Assembly: GCF_002307495.1 (NCBI RefSeq)
Contig: NZ_NTMR01000010.1
Coordinates: 124,001 to 188,000, forward strand
DNA length: 64,000 nucleotides
Direction of reading: 5' to 3'
Origin: Pseudomonas abyssi
Lineage (GTDB): Bacteria; Pseudomonadota; Gammaproteobacteria; Pseudomonadales; Pseudomonadaceae
Part shown: positions 39,075 through 47,461 of the stretch, piece after piece
How positions within the stretch are numbered: the first letter of the stretch is position 1
How the letters are laid out: every line of letters starts with the position of its first letter
Made by a program: the position numbers and the translations under genes
The notes under the pieces: model-generated
The model's input: the letters and a program-made list of their open reading frames with translations, nothing else
Told to the model about the DNA's origin: nothing
Database searches by the model: none

Positions 39075-39799
39075 TGGCAACCGCACGCGAACCCGAGTAC
39101 CGCGATGGTCACGGCTTTATTGCCGAAGTTATTCGCACCCGCCGCAGCAAGACAGCGGATATCCGCGTGGAAGACGGCGCGGTATCGGTCGTCGTGCCGC
39201 TGAATACGCCAGCGGAAAAGATTGACCAGTTGCTGGTAACCAAGCGCCGCTGGATCAAGGAAAAAATCGCCCTCCAGCAGGAGGCGACCCCGGTAAGGGC
39301 CAAGCGCTATGTCTCCGGTGAGGCGTTCAGCTATCTGGGCCGCAACTACCGCCTGAAGGTCGAGGCGGGCAACTTTGCGCCGGTGAAGCTGGTCAATGGC
39401 CGCTTGGTGGTCACCGTGCCCGGCGGCGCGCAGCAGCCGCATGTCATCCGCAATGCCCTCGTGCGCTGGTACAAACGGCAAGCCGAGCAGAAGCTGCTGG
39501 AGAAGGTGACGCGCTACGCGCCGATGGTGGGCGCACATCCGGCTGGCGTGGGTGTGCGTTCCTTCAAGTCCCGCTGGGGCAGTTGCACTGCCAAGGGCGC
39601 CGTTGAGTTCAATTGGCAGATCATGATGGCGCCGACTCGTATGGTCGACTACGTCGTCGTCCACGAGCTGTGCCATCTGATCCGCCACGACCACTCGCAG
39701 GCCTTCTGGCGCGAGGTGGAGCGGGTGATGCCGGACTATCAGCAGTGCCGTGAGTGGTTGCGGGAGAACGCCGCGAAGCTGGTGTTCGAATCGCCCTGA
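39074..39799 (+). CDS. YgjP/DUF45-type zinc metallopeptidase
   Basis: 241 residues from ATG at 39074, overlapping the hsdR stop by one base. The C-terminal half contains HELCHLIRHDHS (HExxH zinc motif at about 196) after SFKSRWGSCTAKGAVEFNW, the hallmark of the YgjP-like (M48/SprT-type) family. Members are often the last gene of type I restriction-modification operons; their role there is not established. Confidence 0.9.
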   Translation: MATAREPEYRDGHGFIAEVIRTRRSKTADIRVEDGAVSVVVPLNTPAEKIDQLLVTKRRWIKEKIALQQEATPVRAKRYVSGEAFSYLGRNYRLKVEAGNFAPVKLVNGRLVVTVPGGAQQPHVIRNALVRWYKRQAEQKLLEKVTRYAPMVGAHPAGVGVRSFKSRWGSCTAKGAVEFNWQIMMAPTRMVDYVVVHELCHLIRHDHSQAFWREVERVMPDYQQCREWLRENAAKLVFESP

Positions 39800-40032
39800 T
39801 TACGCACAGCGGCAGCGTGGCTAGCTACCCGGCTTTGCCCCTATGGTAGGCGTTGCCTTCCAGCATGGGCTGGCAGCCTCCTCTGAAAACCCGACATAAA
39901 ATCCGCAGAACGCCGCAAGCGACGTCGGCGGGAGCGGTAATGTTTAATGCGCGGGACGCACTTTCCCCAGGCTTGCCTGCCAGCACTGCGCACATCTAAA
40001 CGATGTGATAACCCGAGCTATCATGCAGGCAC
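39800..40032. other. Gene-free stretch after the defence island
   Basis: Between the metallopeptidase stop and the tRNA-Thr terminator I see no reading frame with gene-like character and no clear hairpin terminator. I also searched for a direct copy of the tRNA 3' end at the far side of the island (30600-30800) and found none. Confidence 0.4.
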
Positions 40033-40062
40033 AAAAAAGGCCTGCGATTTCTCGCAGGCCTT
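40033..40062 (-). terminator. Rho-independent terminator of tRNA-Thr
   Basis: Read on the minus strand: GGCCTGCGA stem, GAAA loop, TCGCAGGCC, then a run of T. It follows the tRNA 3' end by about 9 bases. Confidence 0.9.
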
Positions 40063-40070
40063 CTATGTTG

Positions 40071-40146
<76 letters not shown>

Positions 40147-40155
40147 GCGGGGTGC

Positions 40156-40183
40156 ATTATATATCGCCAGATTCCTGTGTAAA
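40156..40183 (-). promoter_or_regulatory. Sigma-70 promoter of tRNA-Thr
   Basis: On the minus strand: -35 TTTACA (40183-40178), 16-base spacer, -10 TATAAT (40161-40156), ending 9 bases before the tRNA 5' end. Confidence 0.75.
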
Positions 40184-40215
40184 GAGATCGGCGGCCGCTA
40201 TGCGCGCTTTTTCGC

Positions 40216-40502
40216 TGTGGATTTTATCCCCTGCCAGACAAATCTCACTTGTGCATGACTTTTCTACCGACGCTTCACAAAGTGCTTGCAAGCCGTTGTT
40301 TTTACACACAGAGCACAACTGATCAACATTTAGCCTGTGCGCGCCAGCCCGCGCCAATTCTGGCTTTGGCAGGGTTACTCCAATGTCATCAACACAGTTA
40401 TGCACAGAAGGCGTGGATAACCACAGGCCAGCACAAGCTGTGGATAACCCTGTGCGCAAGCGGTAGACAGGCTGGTGAGTAACTGTCAGTTGTTGTGTAT
40501 AG
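40216..40502. other. Cluster of DnaA boxes in intergenic region
   Basis: A 415-base gene-free region (40147-40561) with several matches to the DnaA box TTATCCACA: a perfect one at 40439-40447 (TGTGGATAA), single-mismatch ones at 40398-40406 (TTATGCACA) and 40412-40420 (CGTGGATAA), TTATACACA-like ones at 40302-40310 and 40494-40502, and weaker TGTGGATTT at 40216-40224. Three lie within 50 bases. No dnaA, dnaN or rpmH is near, so this is unlikely to be the chromosomal origin; titration or regulation by DnaA is possible. Confidence 0.5.
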
Positions 40503-40561
40503 ACTGCATGGACCCATTGCACACGCCCTGTAGAGCCTTGAGCGCTCGTTCCACCCGGCGT

Positions 40562-41773
40562 TCAGACTTGATCAGGGCTTGCTGTCGCCAGCAACAGCAG
40601 GTTGCGCGGAGTCAGTTCCGTGTCGCAGAACTCGCCCAGGCTGACGCTGTAGCCGGCTTCCTGTAGATAAAGGGCGCGCTCGATCACCAGCCAAAGCTCC
40701 AGGGGGCGACGGAACAGCCCGGCCACCAGTTCCAGGTTGCGTACTTCGGCCAGCCGCTGCCAGCCGCGCTGCTCCAGTGCGTCCCAGCAGGGTGGCGCCG
40801 GTAGCGCCAACTGGTGATGCTGGGCAACGGCTTGGCATAACTGCTGCAGGGTATCCGGCGCGGGGCCTGGCGGTTTCGAGGGAGTGGGCAGGTAGGCATC
40901 GATCCCGCGGGTTTCGCGCTGCCAGAGGTCGCAGGCCAGCCGCCAGGCCATGGAGCGGTCGCGCTGACGCCGCTCACGGGCACCCGCAGTCACTGTCTGC
41001 TGTAGCGGTAGACCCAGCTCGTCGCGGCTGAGCTGCAGTCCCGCTTGTCTGCCGGCATTTGATAAAGGTTGGTGCTGCGGCGCGCTGATTCGGTTGTAAC
41101 AACAAGGCGACAGCGCCAGCTGTGCACAACCGGCAGCCACTACCTGTTCGATCAGTTGCCGGTGCAGATCACCGCAGGCGTGCAGGGCCACCGCAGCGTC
41201 CTGCGGTTGCAGCTGCGCTACAGGCAGCTGCATGACATCCGCCGTCAGATGCTGCACCGGCAGTTGCAGTTGCTGGCTGAGCTGCTGCCCGGCATCACAC
41301 AGGGCGGCGTCCCACTCCAGGCAACACACCGGACATTGGCTGTGCCAGGCCAGCAGCCGGCCAAGATGGCCCTTGCCCGCGCACCAGTCGACCCAACGCT
41401 GCGGCGGTGCCGGCATACGCGCAGAAGTGACGGCACTGAAACGGGTAATCTGCTGCCACTTGCGCCCCGGAATATGCCGCTGCAGCGGCTCGGGTATCGG
41501 CTCCGCCAGCTCGCCGTGCCAGCGCGGCACACGGCACAGCTCGCGCGCCTGGGCGGCCAGCGCGCCAAAGGGCTCAGGGGCATCGGCCAGCAAGGCCGGC
41601 TGCAGCTGCGCCGCCTCGGCGTCGGCCAGACTGCGCTGACGCAACCAGCTGGCCAGCACGGGCCAGTCCTGCTCCCAGGACAGCTGCAGGTGGGTAAACG
41701 GACGCTCACGCCACAGCGCCTGATGGCGCTGCAGCCAATCAGTCAGCTGATTGAACCGGGTGAGCAGCTCCAC
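40562..41773 (-). CDS. SAM-dependent methyltransferase (METTL25-like)
   Basis: 403 residues from GTG at 41773. SAM motif I DWCAGKGHLGRLLA (about 129), then DVMQLPVAQL, VALHACGDLHRQLI and LSPCCYNRISAP, the signature of methyltransferase-domain-25-type proteins. Target unknown in bacteria. It lies just downstream of the amino-acid transporter operon (9 bases between), in the same direction, so it may be the last gene of that transcript. Confidence 0.85.
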   Translation of the reverse strand: MELLTRFNQLTDWLQRHQALWRERPFTHLQLSWEQDWPVLASWLRQRSLADAEAAQLQPALLADAPEPFGALAAQARELCRVPRWHGELAEPIPEPLQRHIPGRKWQQITRFSAVTSARMPAPPQRWVDWCAGKGHLGRLLAWHSQCPVCCLEWDAALCDAGQQLSQQLQLPVQHLTADVMQLPVAQLQPQDAAVALHACGDLHRQLIEQVVAAGCAQLALSPCCYNRISAPQHQPLSNAGRQAGLQLSRDELGLPLQQTVTAGARERRQRDRSMAWRLACDLWQRETRGIDAYLPTPSKPPGPAPDTLQQLCQAVAQHHQLALPAPPCWDALEQRGWQRLAEVRNLELVAGLFRRPLELWLVIERALYLQEAGYSVSLGEFCDTELTPRNLLLLATASPDQV

Positions 41774-41782
41774 GCGTGGCGG

Positions 41783-42487
41783 TCAGCGTTGCTGCCGGCT
41801 GGCGTCGACCTTGAGCCAGCGCTCGACCAGCCGGAACAGCTGGGTGAACACCAGGGTGATGATCAGATACATGACACCGGCGACAAAGAAGAACAGCTCG
41901 TACTGGTAAGTACGCGAGTTGATGGTGCGAATCACCCCCATGATGTCCATCATGGTGATGGTGTACACCACGGCACTGGCCTTGAGCATGAGGATCACCT
42001 CGTTGCCGTAGGCCGGCAGGCCGATGCGGATGGCACGCGGCAGGATGATGTATTGCAGCGCCTGGCGCCGCGACATACCCAACGCCCGAGCCGCTTCCAC
42101 CTCGCCCGGCGGTACCGCCTGGATGGCGCCGCGCAGAATCTCGGCGATGTAGGCCGAGGTATGCATGGTCATGGTGATCAGTGCACACCTGTAGGGCTCG
42201 CGCAGATAGGGCCAGAGGAAGCTCTTGCGCACCACCTCGAACTGGGAAATGCCGTAGTACACGAGGAACAGCTGCAGCAGCAGCGGCGTACCACGGAAGA
42301 AAAAGATATAGCTGTAAGGCAACGCGCGCACATACCAATGCCGCGATGCCCGCGCCAGCCCCAATGGGATAGCGAAAAACAGGCCAATCAGTACCGCCAG
42401 CCCGACCAGTTGCAGGGTGACCAGGGTGCCGTCCCACAGCTGCGGCAGAAAGCGCTCGATAGTCGCCCAGCGTTCAGCCCAGGTCAT
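41783..42487 (-). CDS. Polar amino-acid ABC transporter permease (HisM/ArtM type)
   Basis: 234 residues with about five hydrophobic segments; the EAA loop EVEAARALGMSRRQALQYIILPRAIRI identifies an importer permease of the HisMQ/ArtMQ type. Starts 4 bases inside the other permease gene. By conserved order (ATPase, binding protein, two permeases beside yggX-mutY) it matches the P. aeruginosa PA5152-PA5155 arginine/basic amino-acid system. Confidence 0.93.
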   Translation of the reverse strand: MTWAERWATIERFLPQLWDGTLVTLQLVGLAVLIGLFFAIPLGLARASRHWYVRALPYSYIFFFRGTPLLLQLFLVYYGISQFEVVRKSFLWPYLREPYRCALITMTMHTSAYIAEILRGAIQAVPPGEVEAARALGMSRRQALQYIILPRAIRIGLPAYGNEVILMLKASAVVYTITMMDIMGVIRTINSRTYQYELFFFVAGVMYLIITLVFTQLFRLVERWLKVDASRQQR

Positions 42488-43176
42488 AGCTCAGTCCTCA
42501 CAAAACCACGGTTGGCGCGACGCTCGAACCAGTGCAACGCGCCCATGATAAAGACCGTGAGGAACAGGTAGATCAACGCGGCCAGCAGATAAAAAGTGAA
42601 GGGTTCCTTGGTGGCGTTGGCGGCGGTTTGCGCCTTGCGCATGATCTCTTCCAGGGTGATCAGCGACACCAGCGCAGTATCCTTGAGCATGATCAGATAC
42701 AGGTTACCCAGCCCCGGCAATGCGACGCGCCACAACTGCGGCAAGGTAATGCGCCAGAAGATGCGCAGGTTGGACATGCCCAGCGCCTGCCCCGCTTCTT
42801 TCTGCCCCTTGGGGATGGCCAGCAACGCACCCCGAAACACCTCCGTGGCATAAGCACCAAAGCACAGTGCCAACGCGAAAGTACCAGCCACAAAGGGGCT
42901 GAGCGACAGCTGCGGATTACCGAACCAGGCACCGATGGCATTCATGGCCGACACGGTGCCGAAGTACATCATCAGTACCCAGACCGTTTCGGGTACACCA
43001 CGCACCACCGAGGTATAAAAGCCGCCCAGCAGGCGCGGCACGCGCTTGTCCGACACCTTGGCAGAGGCGCCAAGCAGGCCGAACAGCAGCCCCAGGGCCA
43101 GCGAGGCCAGGGACAAACGAATGGTCATCCAGGTCCCTTCAAGCAGGGCTGGACCAAAACCGTGAAGATCAGGCAT
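42484..43176 (-). CDS. Polar amino-acid ABC transporter permease (HisQ/ArtQ type)
   Basis: 230 residues, inner-membrane permease with EAA loop GQKEAGQALGMSNLRIFWRITLPQ and the usual TIRLSLASLALGLLFGLL first helix. It pairs with the permease at 41783-42487, overlapping it by 4 bases. 42 bases separate it from the binding-protein gene. Confidence 0.93.
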   Translation of the reverse strand: MPDLHGFGPALLEGTWMTIRLSLASLALGLLFGLLGASAKVSDKRVPRLLGGFYTSVVRGVPETVWVLMMYFGTVSAMNAIGAWFGNPQLSLSPFVAGTFALALCFGAYATEVFRGALLAIPKGQKEAGQALGMSNLRIFWRITLPQLWRVALPGLGNLYLIMLKDTALVSLITLEEIMRKAQTAANATKEPFTFYLLAALIYLFLTVFIMGALHWFERRANRGFVRTEL

Positions 43177-43218
43177 GAGTTTACATCCAGGTCGGGCCCC
43201 GCAGGGCCCGACTGGTCA

Positions 43219-43968
43219 TCAGTAGATGCTGAAGGGGAAGTACTTGGCGTTGATGGTCTCGTAGGTACCGTTCTCGACAATGGTCTGCAGCGCCGCATTC
43301 AGACGCTCGCGCAGCGGGTCGCCCTTGCGCACGGCAATACCGATCTGGTCGTTGTCGAACACCGGCTCGCCCTTGAACTCGAAGTCTGCGCCAGCATCGC
43401 TCTGCAGCCACTCGTACTGGACAAAGTTGTCAGCCAGCACGCCGTCAATGCGGCCCGCGCTCATGTCCAGGTAGGCGTTCTCCTGGGTGTCGTACAGACG
43501 AATGTCAACGACATCGCCCAGGTTGTCTTCCAGCCACTGACCGGCGATGGTCGCGCGCTGGGCACCGATGGTCTTGCCGTCGAGGCTGGCTTCGTCAGTC
43601 TGGAAGTCAGCGTCTTTGGGCGCCACAAACTGCAGCTTGTTGGTGTAGTAGGGCTCGGTGAAGTCAACGGCCTGCTTGCGCTCGTCGGTGATCGACATGG
43701 AGGCGACCAGGAAGTCGAACTTGTTGTTGTTCAGGGCCGGGATAATACCGTCCCAGTCGGAGGTCACGACGGTGCACTCCACCTGCATCTCGGCACACAG
43801 GGCCTTGGCGATATCCAGGTCAAAGCCAACCACTTCACCGCTGGCATCGATCTGGTTGAAGGGAGGATAAGCGCCCTCGGTACCAATGCGCAGGGTCTCG
43901 GCAACGGCAGGTGCACTCACGAACAACGCGGTGGCAGCCGCCAGCAACATCTTCTTGTACTGATTCAT
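43219..43968 (-). CDS. Periplasmic basic/polar amino-acid binding protein
   Basis: 249 residues: signal peptide (MNQYKKMLLAAATALFVSAPAVAE, cut after AVA), then a family-3 solute-binding domain with LRIGTEGAYPPFNQIDASGEVVGFDLDIAKAL. The pattern is that of lysine/arginine/ornithine or octopine-type binding proteins. It delivers the ligand to the two permeases downstream. Confidence 0.93.
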   Translation of the reverse strand: MNQYKKMLLAAATALFVSAPAVAETLRIGTEGAYPPFNQIDASGEVVGFDLDIAKALCAEMQVECTVVTSDWDGIIPALNNNKFDFLVASMSITDERKQAVDFTEPYYTNKLQFVAPKDADFQTDEASLDGKTIGAQRATIAGQWLEDNLGDVVDIRLYDTQENAYLDMSAGRIDGVLADNFVQYEWLQSDAGADFEFKGEPVFDNDQIGIAVRKGDPLRERLNAALQTIVENGTYETINAKYFPFSIY

Positions 43969-43979
43969 GGTACGACTCC

Positions 43980-44747
43980 TTACTTGTGGCTAGACATGAA
44001 CTGTCGGCAGCGTTCGGAACCTGGGTTATCGAACACCTGATCCGGGGTGCCGATTTCTTCGACCTGCCCCTGATGCAGAAACACCACCTGACTGGACACC
44101 TGCCGGGCAAACCCCAATTCGTGGGTAACCAACAGCATAGTACGGCCCTCGTCAGCCAGTGTACGAATCACGCTGAGCACCTCCTGCACCATTTCCGGGT
44201 CCAGTGCCGAGGTTGGCTCATCAAACAGTATTACTCGCGGCTGCATCGCCAGCGTGCGCGCGATGGCGGCGCGCTGTTGCTGACCGCCGGACAACTGGGC
44301 AGGAAAGGCATGGCGCTTGTCGGCGATACCGACCTTGGCCAGAAAGGCTTCGGCCGCCTCGACCGCTTCGGCCTTGGACTGGCCCAGCACGCGGCGCGGC
44401 GCTTCGATGATGTTGTCGAGGATGCTCATGTGCGGCCAGAGGTTGAAACTCTGGAACACGAAGCCGACGCGAGCGCGCAGCCGGTTGATCTGCCGATTGT
44501 CGGCGGCGACCAGTTCGCCCTGCCGGGCGCGCTTGAGCTTGAGCTCTTCGCCGGCCACCAGAATCTGGCCGTCATGGGGGTTCTCCAGCAGGTTGATGCA
44601 ACGCAGCAGCGTGCTTTTGCCGGACCCCGACGATCCCAGAATGGAAATAACATCGCCGTCGCGGGCGATCAAATCGACACCCTTGAGTACCTCAAGGTCG
44701 CCATAACGTTTGTGCAGGTTGCGCACTTCAAGAGCGGGTGAAGTCAC
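43980..44747 (-). CDS. Amino-acid ABC transporter ATP-binding protein
   Basis: 255 residues: Walker A GSSGSGKSTLLRC (about 38), signature LSGGQQQRA, Walker B VILFDEPTSALDPE, H-loop LLVTHELGFA. Typical of HisP/ArtP/GlnQ ATPases. First gene of the ATPase-binding protein-permease-permease operon, which reads towards the methyltransferase. Confidence 0.94.
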   Translation of the reverse strand: MTSPALEVRNLHKRYGDLEVLKGVDLIARDGDVISILGSSGSGKSTLLRCINLLENPHDGQILVAGEELKLKRARQGELVAADNRQINRLRARVGFVFQSFNLWPHMSILDNIIEAPRRVLGQSKAEAVEAAEAFLAKVGIADKRHAFPAQLSGGQQQRAAIARTLAMQPRVILFDEPTSALDPEMVQEVLSVIRTLADEGRTMLLVTHELGFARQVSSQVVFLHQGQVEEIGTPDQVFDNPGSERCRQFMSSHK

Positions 44748-45003
44748 GTATCAGTATCCACCAGGCTGTGTTGGCCATCAGGTATGAGGTGCCGCACTTG
44801 TGATGCGCCACCGTTAGACAAGTCCGTTTGTAGTCATCCGGTTGTCATGCTGATGGCAAACCTAGCACAGCTGCTAACCATGACCAAGCGCCTATCTTCG
44901 GTCACATTGAGCCTTTTCTAGGCAAAAGGCTTGCCATCTTCATTGATCCCGCACCCGGAACGCCCGAAACAGAGCCATCAGGGCAAACCGTCAGCAGCGA
45001 CGG

Positions 45004-46059
45004 TCACAACCCCATGAACCGAAACGGTGCAGCTTCGACAAAGTCTGCCGTCGCGTCGCCCGAATAGGTGTGGTCCTGGTCCTTGCCAAGATCAAGGCGG
45101 CGCACACTACCTGTCTCAGAAGAAAAGTCAACTCGCTTGAGATCAACCCAGAAGGTGTTGGGGGTCAGCGCCGACTCAAAAAAGTACAGCAGACGCTGGT
45201 GATCAGCGACGGTACGCCAACGCGTGGAAGAGATATTCGGCTCGCTCGGGGTGGTGATGCCGTAGGGCACCGAGACATTGCGGATGACGCTGAACACACT
45301 GGCGACGGCGCGGTTGGCATCCTCGCTCTTGGGTATCGCGTTGACATAGAAGGAGGCTCTGGCAAAGCGGTCCGCCGCGCGATTGGTGCCCGGCAACATC
45401 ACCGTGCCACCGATCTGACGCCAATAGGTATCCAGCGCCAGCTGCTGATCAAATATCGGCGAATTGGTCATTACCTGATACTCGCGCGAGTGATGAATCA
45501 CCTGTTCGCCGTCAATGTACTCGACAATGGCACTGTCGCCACTGGCATCGGACAGCGACAGATGCAGGGTCGCCATCCGGTCTTCACCCGGCACCTTGTC
45601 GGTAACCAGCAAGAAGGGCTCTTCACGCAGGGCGGTTACCGCTTCATCAACCGAGGCAAAATTATCCAGCACATACTGCGCCCAGGCTGAAATGGCCAGT
45701 CCGGGGCGGTCCGCCGAATACGCGGGATAGTCGGACTCCACCAACCACAGCACATTGGCGACCAGGCCCGCCTCATTCATGCCGTCGGTGGTCGAGATGT
45801 CATAGCCGCTGGCGATCACGCTGCCGTATTGGGACGTCCACTCGATCGAGTTGGGCCCCGCCTCGCCATTGCGTTGCATGCCGCGCGGAAAAACCCACAG
45901 GTGGGTATCAATGTCGTTACGCCAATCCATCGAGCGCGCGGTAACAACCTGTTCTCCCGCCCCCAGATACACCAGTCGCGTGCAGGCATCGGCCTGCTGC
46001 ACGCCCAACCCTGACGCGACCAGCACGCCCCCTAAAAACGCCTGTAAAACCTTGCGCAT
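45004..46059 (-). CDS. Choloylglycine hydrolase-like Ntn amidase
   Basis: 351 residues from ATG at 46059 (GGAGG upstream). A signal peptide ends exactly before Cys26 (QQADAC|TRLVYLG), the N-terminal nucleophile of linear amide C-N hydrolases, so the mature enzyme is periplasmic. Following residues (RSMDW, later N and R) fit the family. Gram-negative members cleave penicillin V or acyl-homoserine lactones; bile salts are less likely as natural substrates. Immediately downstream of an outer-membrane protein gene (17 bases). Confidence 0.88.
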   Translation of the reverse strand: MRKVLQAFLGGVLVASGLGVQQADACTRLVYLGAGEQVVTARSMDWRNDIDTHLWVFPRGMQRNGEAGPNSIEWTSQYGSVIASGYDISTTDGMNEAGLVANVLWLVESDYPAYSADRPGLAISAWAQYVLDNFASVDEAVTALREEPFLLVTDKVPGEDRMATLHLSLSDASGDSAIVEYIDGEQVIHHSREYQVMTNSPIFDQQLALDTYWRQIGGTVMLPGTNRAADRFARASFYVNAIPKSEDANRAVASVFSVIRNVSVPYGITTPSEPNISSTRWRTVADHQRLLYFFESALTPNTFWVDLKRVDFSSETGSVRRLDLGKDQDHTYSGDATADFVEAAPFRFMGL

Positions 46060-46076
46060 CGCTACCTCCATCTGCC

Positions 46077-46877
46077 CTAGAACACCATTGACATGCCGAA
46101 TACCGGGCCGTACTCACGTACATCCCAGACAAACCGGTTGCCGGTAAAGTCATCCGTTGAGAAATCCTCGGCAAGTACCCGATAACCGGCACGCCAGAGT
46201 ACGGGATGGCTCCAGAGCTGGCTGCGGTAGCCAACCTGAACCTGGCCGTTGAAAGCAAAGTCCGAACCCACACCGAAGCCACCAATATCCGCTTCGGTTG
46301 ACAGGTTCCAGCGCGGGTCAAGGCCGTAACTCAGGCGCGCGCCAACAAAGGGGTCCCACCAGGTCGCCGAGCGGTCTTGGTTGACCCCGGGGGCCTTGGC
46401 GTCAGCGCGCAGGGACCGCCAGCGCACACCGGCAGTTGGCGCCACGGTAAACAGGCGCGGCTGGCCGTGCAGCGTATCGCCGCCCAAGGGCTGGGTGACA
46501 ACCCGATAAAAAGCGCCCAGCGACGCGGTGCGCATGCTGACCGTCAGCTCTGCTTTGCCGCCCGAGACCTGCTGATCCTGGGTGGTATCGATATATTGCA
46601 GATCCAGATAGCCGCCCCAGAGGCCGTTGCTCAGCTCAACGGTCCCCATGGCGGCCAGATCCAGATGCTCCCAGGTCTCCGAAAAGGGAACATCAACCGG
46701 GCTGCTGTAGCCGGCCAGGCGGGTATCGCCGTCCAGGGCTGCCGCCCAGACATAGGGGCTGACGGTCCACTGCCAGCTGTCCGCTGCCGCGTGCTGGGCA
46801 GCCATCGCGTCTGCGGCGACCAAGGCGGCAGCGGCACCTAAGCAGGCCTTGCCAGGGGAAATACGCTGCGGGCACAT
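46077..46877 (-). CDS. Putative outer-membrane beta-barrel protein
   Basis: 266 residues from ATG at 46877 (AAGGA upstream); longer in-frame extensions run into the tRNA region. Signal peptide (ACLGAAAALVAADAMAAQ), then many alternating amphipathic strands (WTVSPYVWAAALDGDTRL, VGYRSQLWSHPVLWRAGYRVL) and a terminal Phe, as in outer-membrane barrels. I do not recognise a specific family; the pattern resembles small lipid- or solute-related porin-like proteins. Same operon as the amidase that follows. Confidence 0.7.
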   Translation of the reverse strand: MCPQRISPGKACLGAAAALVAADAMAAQHAAADSWQWTVSPYVWAAALDGDTRLAGYSSPVDVPFSETWEHLDLAAMGTVELSNGLWGGYLDLQYIDTTQDQQVSGGKAELTVSMRTASLGAFYRVVTQPLGGDTLHGQPRLFTVAPTAGVRWRSLRADAKAPGVNQDRSATWWDPFVGARLSYGLDPRWNLSTEADIGGFGVGSDFAFNGQVQVGYRSQLWSHPVLWRAGYRVLAEDFSTDDFTGNRFVWDVREYGPVFGMSMVF

Positions 46878-46985
46878 GACGAGTCCTTTACTACCGAATG
46901 GTAAAAAAAGGCTAGCCAGGATTGTCAGACAAACCTCAGGCGGCACATGCGCCCTCAGAAAGGTGCCAGGAGGCAAATCGCAGGC

Positions 46986-47016
46986 AAAAAAAAGCTCGCC
47001 ATAAGCGAGCTTTTTA
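46986..47016 (-). terminator. Rho-independent terminator of tRNA-Phe
   Basis: Stem AAAAAGCTCGC / GCGAGCTTTTT with loop TTATG on the minus strand, followed by further T; 6 bases after the tRNA-Phe 3' end. It could also work on the plus strand. Confidence 0.9.
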
Positions 47017-47021
47017 AAAGA

Positions 47022-47097
47022 TGGTGCCCGGGGACGGAATCGAACCGCCGACACGGGGATTTTCAATCCCCTGCTCTACCAACTGAGCTACCCGGGC
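47022..47097 (-). tRNA. tRNA-Phe (anticodon GAA)
   Basis: A 76-base cloverleaf with encoded CCA: acceptor GCCCGGG/CCCGGGC, D-arm GCTCAGTTGGTAGAGC, anticodon stem GGGGA/TCCCC with loop TTGAAAA (GAA, Phe) and T-arm GGTTCGATTCC. Confidence 0.97.
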
Positions 47098-47109
47098 AAC
47101 GTGGGCGCC

Positions 47110-47138
47110 ATTAAATAGATTGCGCCTCGACCTGTCAA
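47110..47138 (-). promoter_or_regulatory. Sigma-70 promoter of tRNA-Phe
   Basis: On the minus strand: -35 TTGACA (47138-47133), 17-base spacer, -10 TTTAAT (47115-47110), about 12 bases before the tRNA 5' end. Confidence 0.8.
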
Positions 47139-47184
47139 GCCATCGGCATAATATTTTCCACTTTTTCAGCCGCTTACCGACACA

Positions 47185-47457
47185 TCACTCGCTGGGCGGG
47201 ACGTAGCCGTCGGCCTGAGCGTATTCCTCACCGGCGAGAAACTTGTCCATTTCCTGCTGAATGAAACGCCGATCCTCGGGATCCATCATGTTCAGCCGAC
47301 GCTCGTTGATCAGCATGGTCTGGTGCTTCTGCCACTCATCCCAAGCCTTGCGCGAGACTTCGTTGAAAACTTCCTGCCCTTTGGGACCCGGATACGGCGG
47401 GCGATCCAGACCTGGCAGTTCCTGCTTGTACTTGCGACACATCACCATGCGCGTCAT
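47185..47457 (-). CDS. yggX: Probable Fe(2+)-trafficking protein YggX
   Basis: 90 residues, the family length, starting [24 protein letters not shown] with the conserved Cys7 and [18 protein letters not shown]. It protects Fe-S clusters from oxidation and helps their repair. It is 4 bases downstream of mutY, whose product carries a 4Fe-4S cluster; this mutY-yggX pairing is common in gammaproteobacteria. Confidence 0.97.
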   Translation of the reverse strand: MTRMVMCRKYKQELPGLDRPPYPGPKGQEVFNEVSRKAWDEWQKHQTMLINERRLNMMDPEDRRFIQQEMDKFLAGEEYAQADGYVPPSE

Positions 47458-47461
47458 TGGC

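Noticed and set aside
40147..40561. Chromosomal origin of replication
   Set aside because: DnaA boxes are present, but dnaA, dnaN, rpmH and gidA are all absent and no AT-rich unwinding element is obvious.
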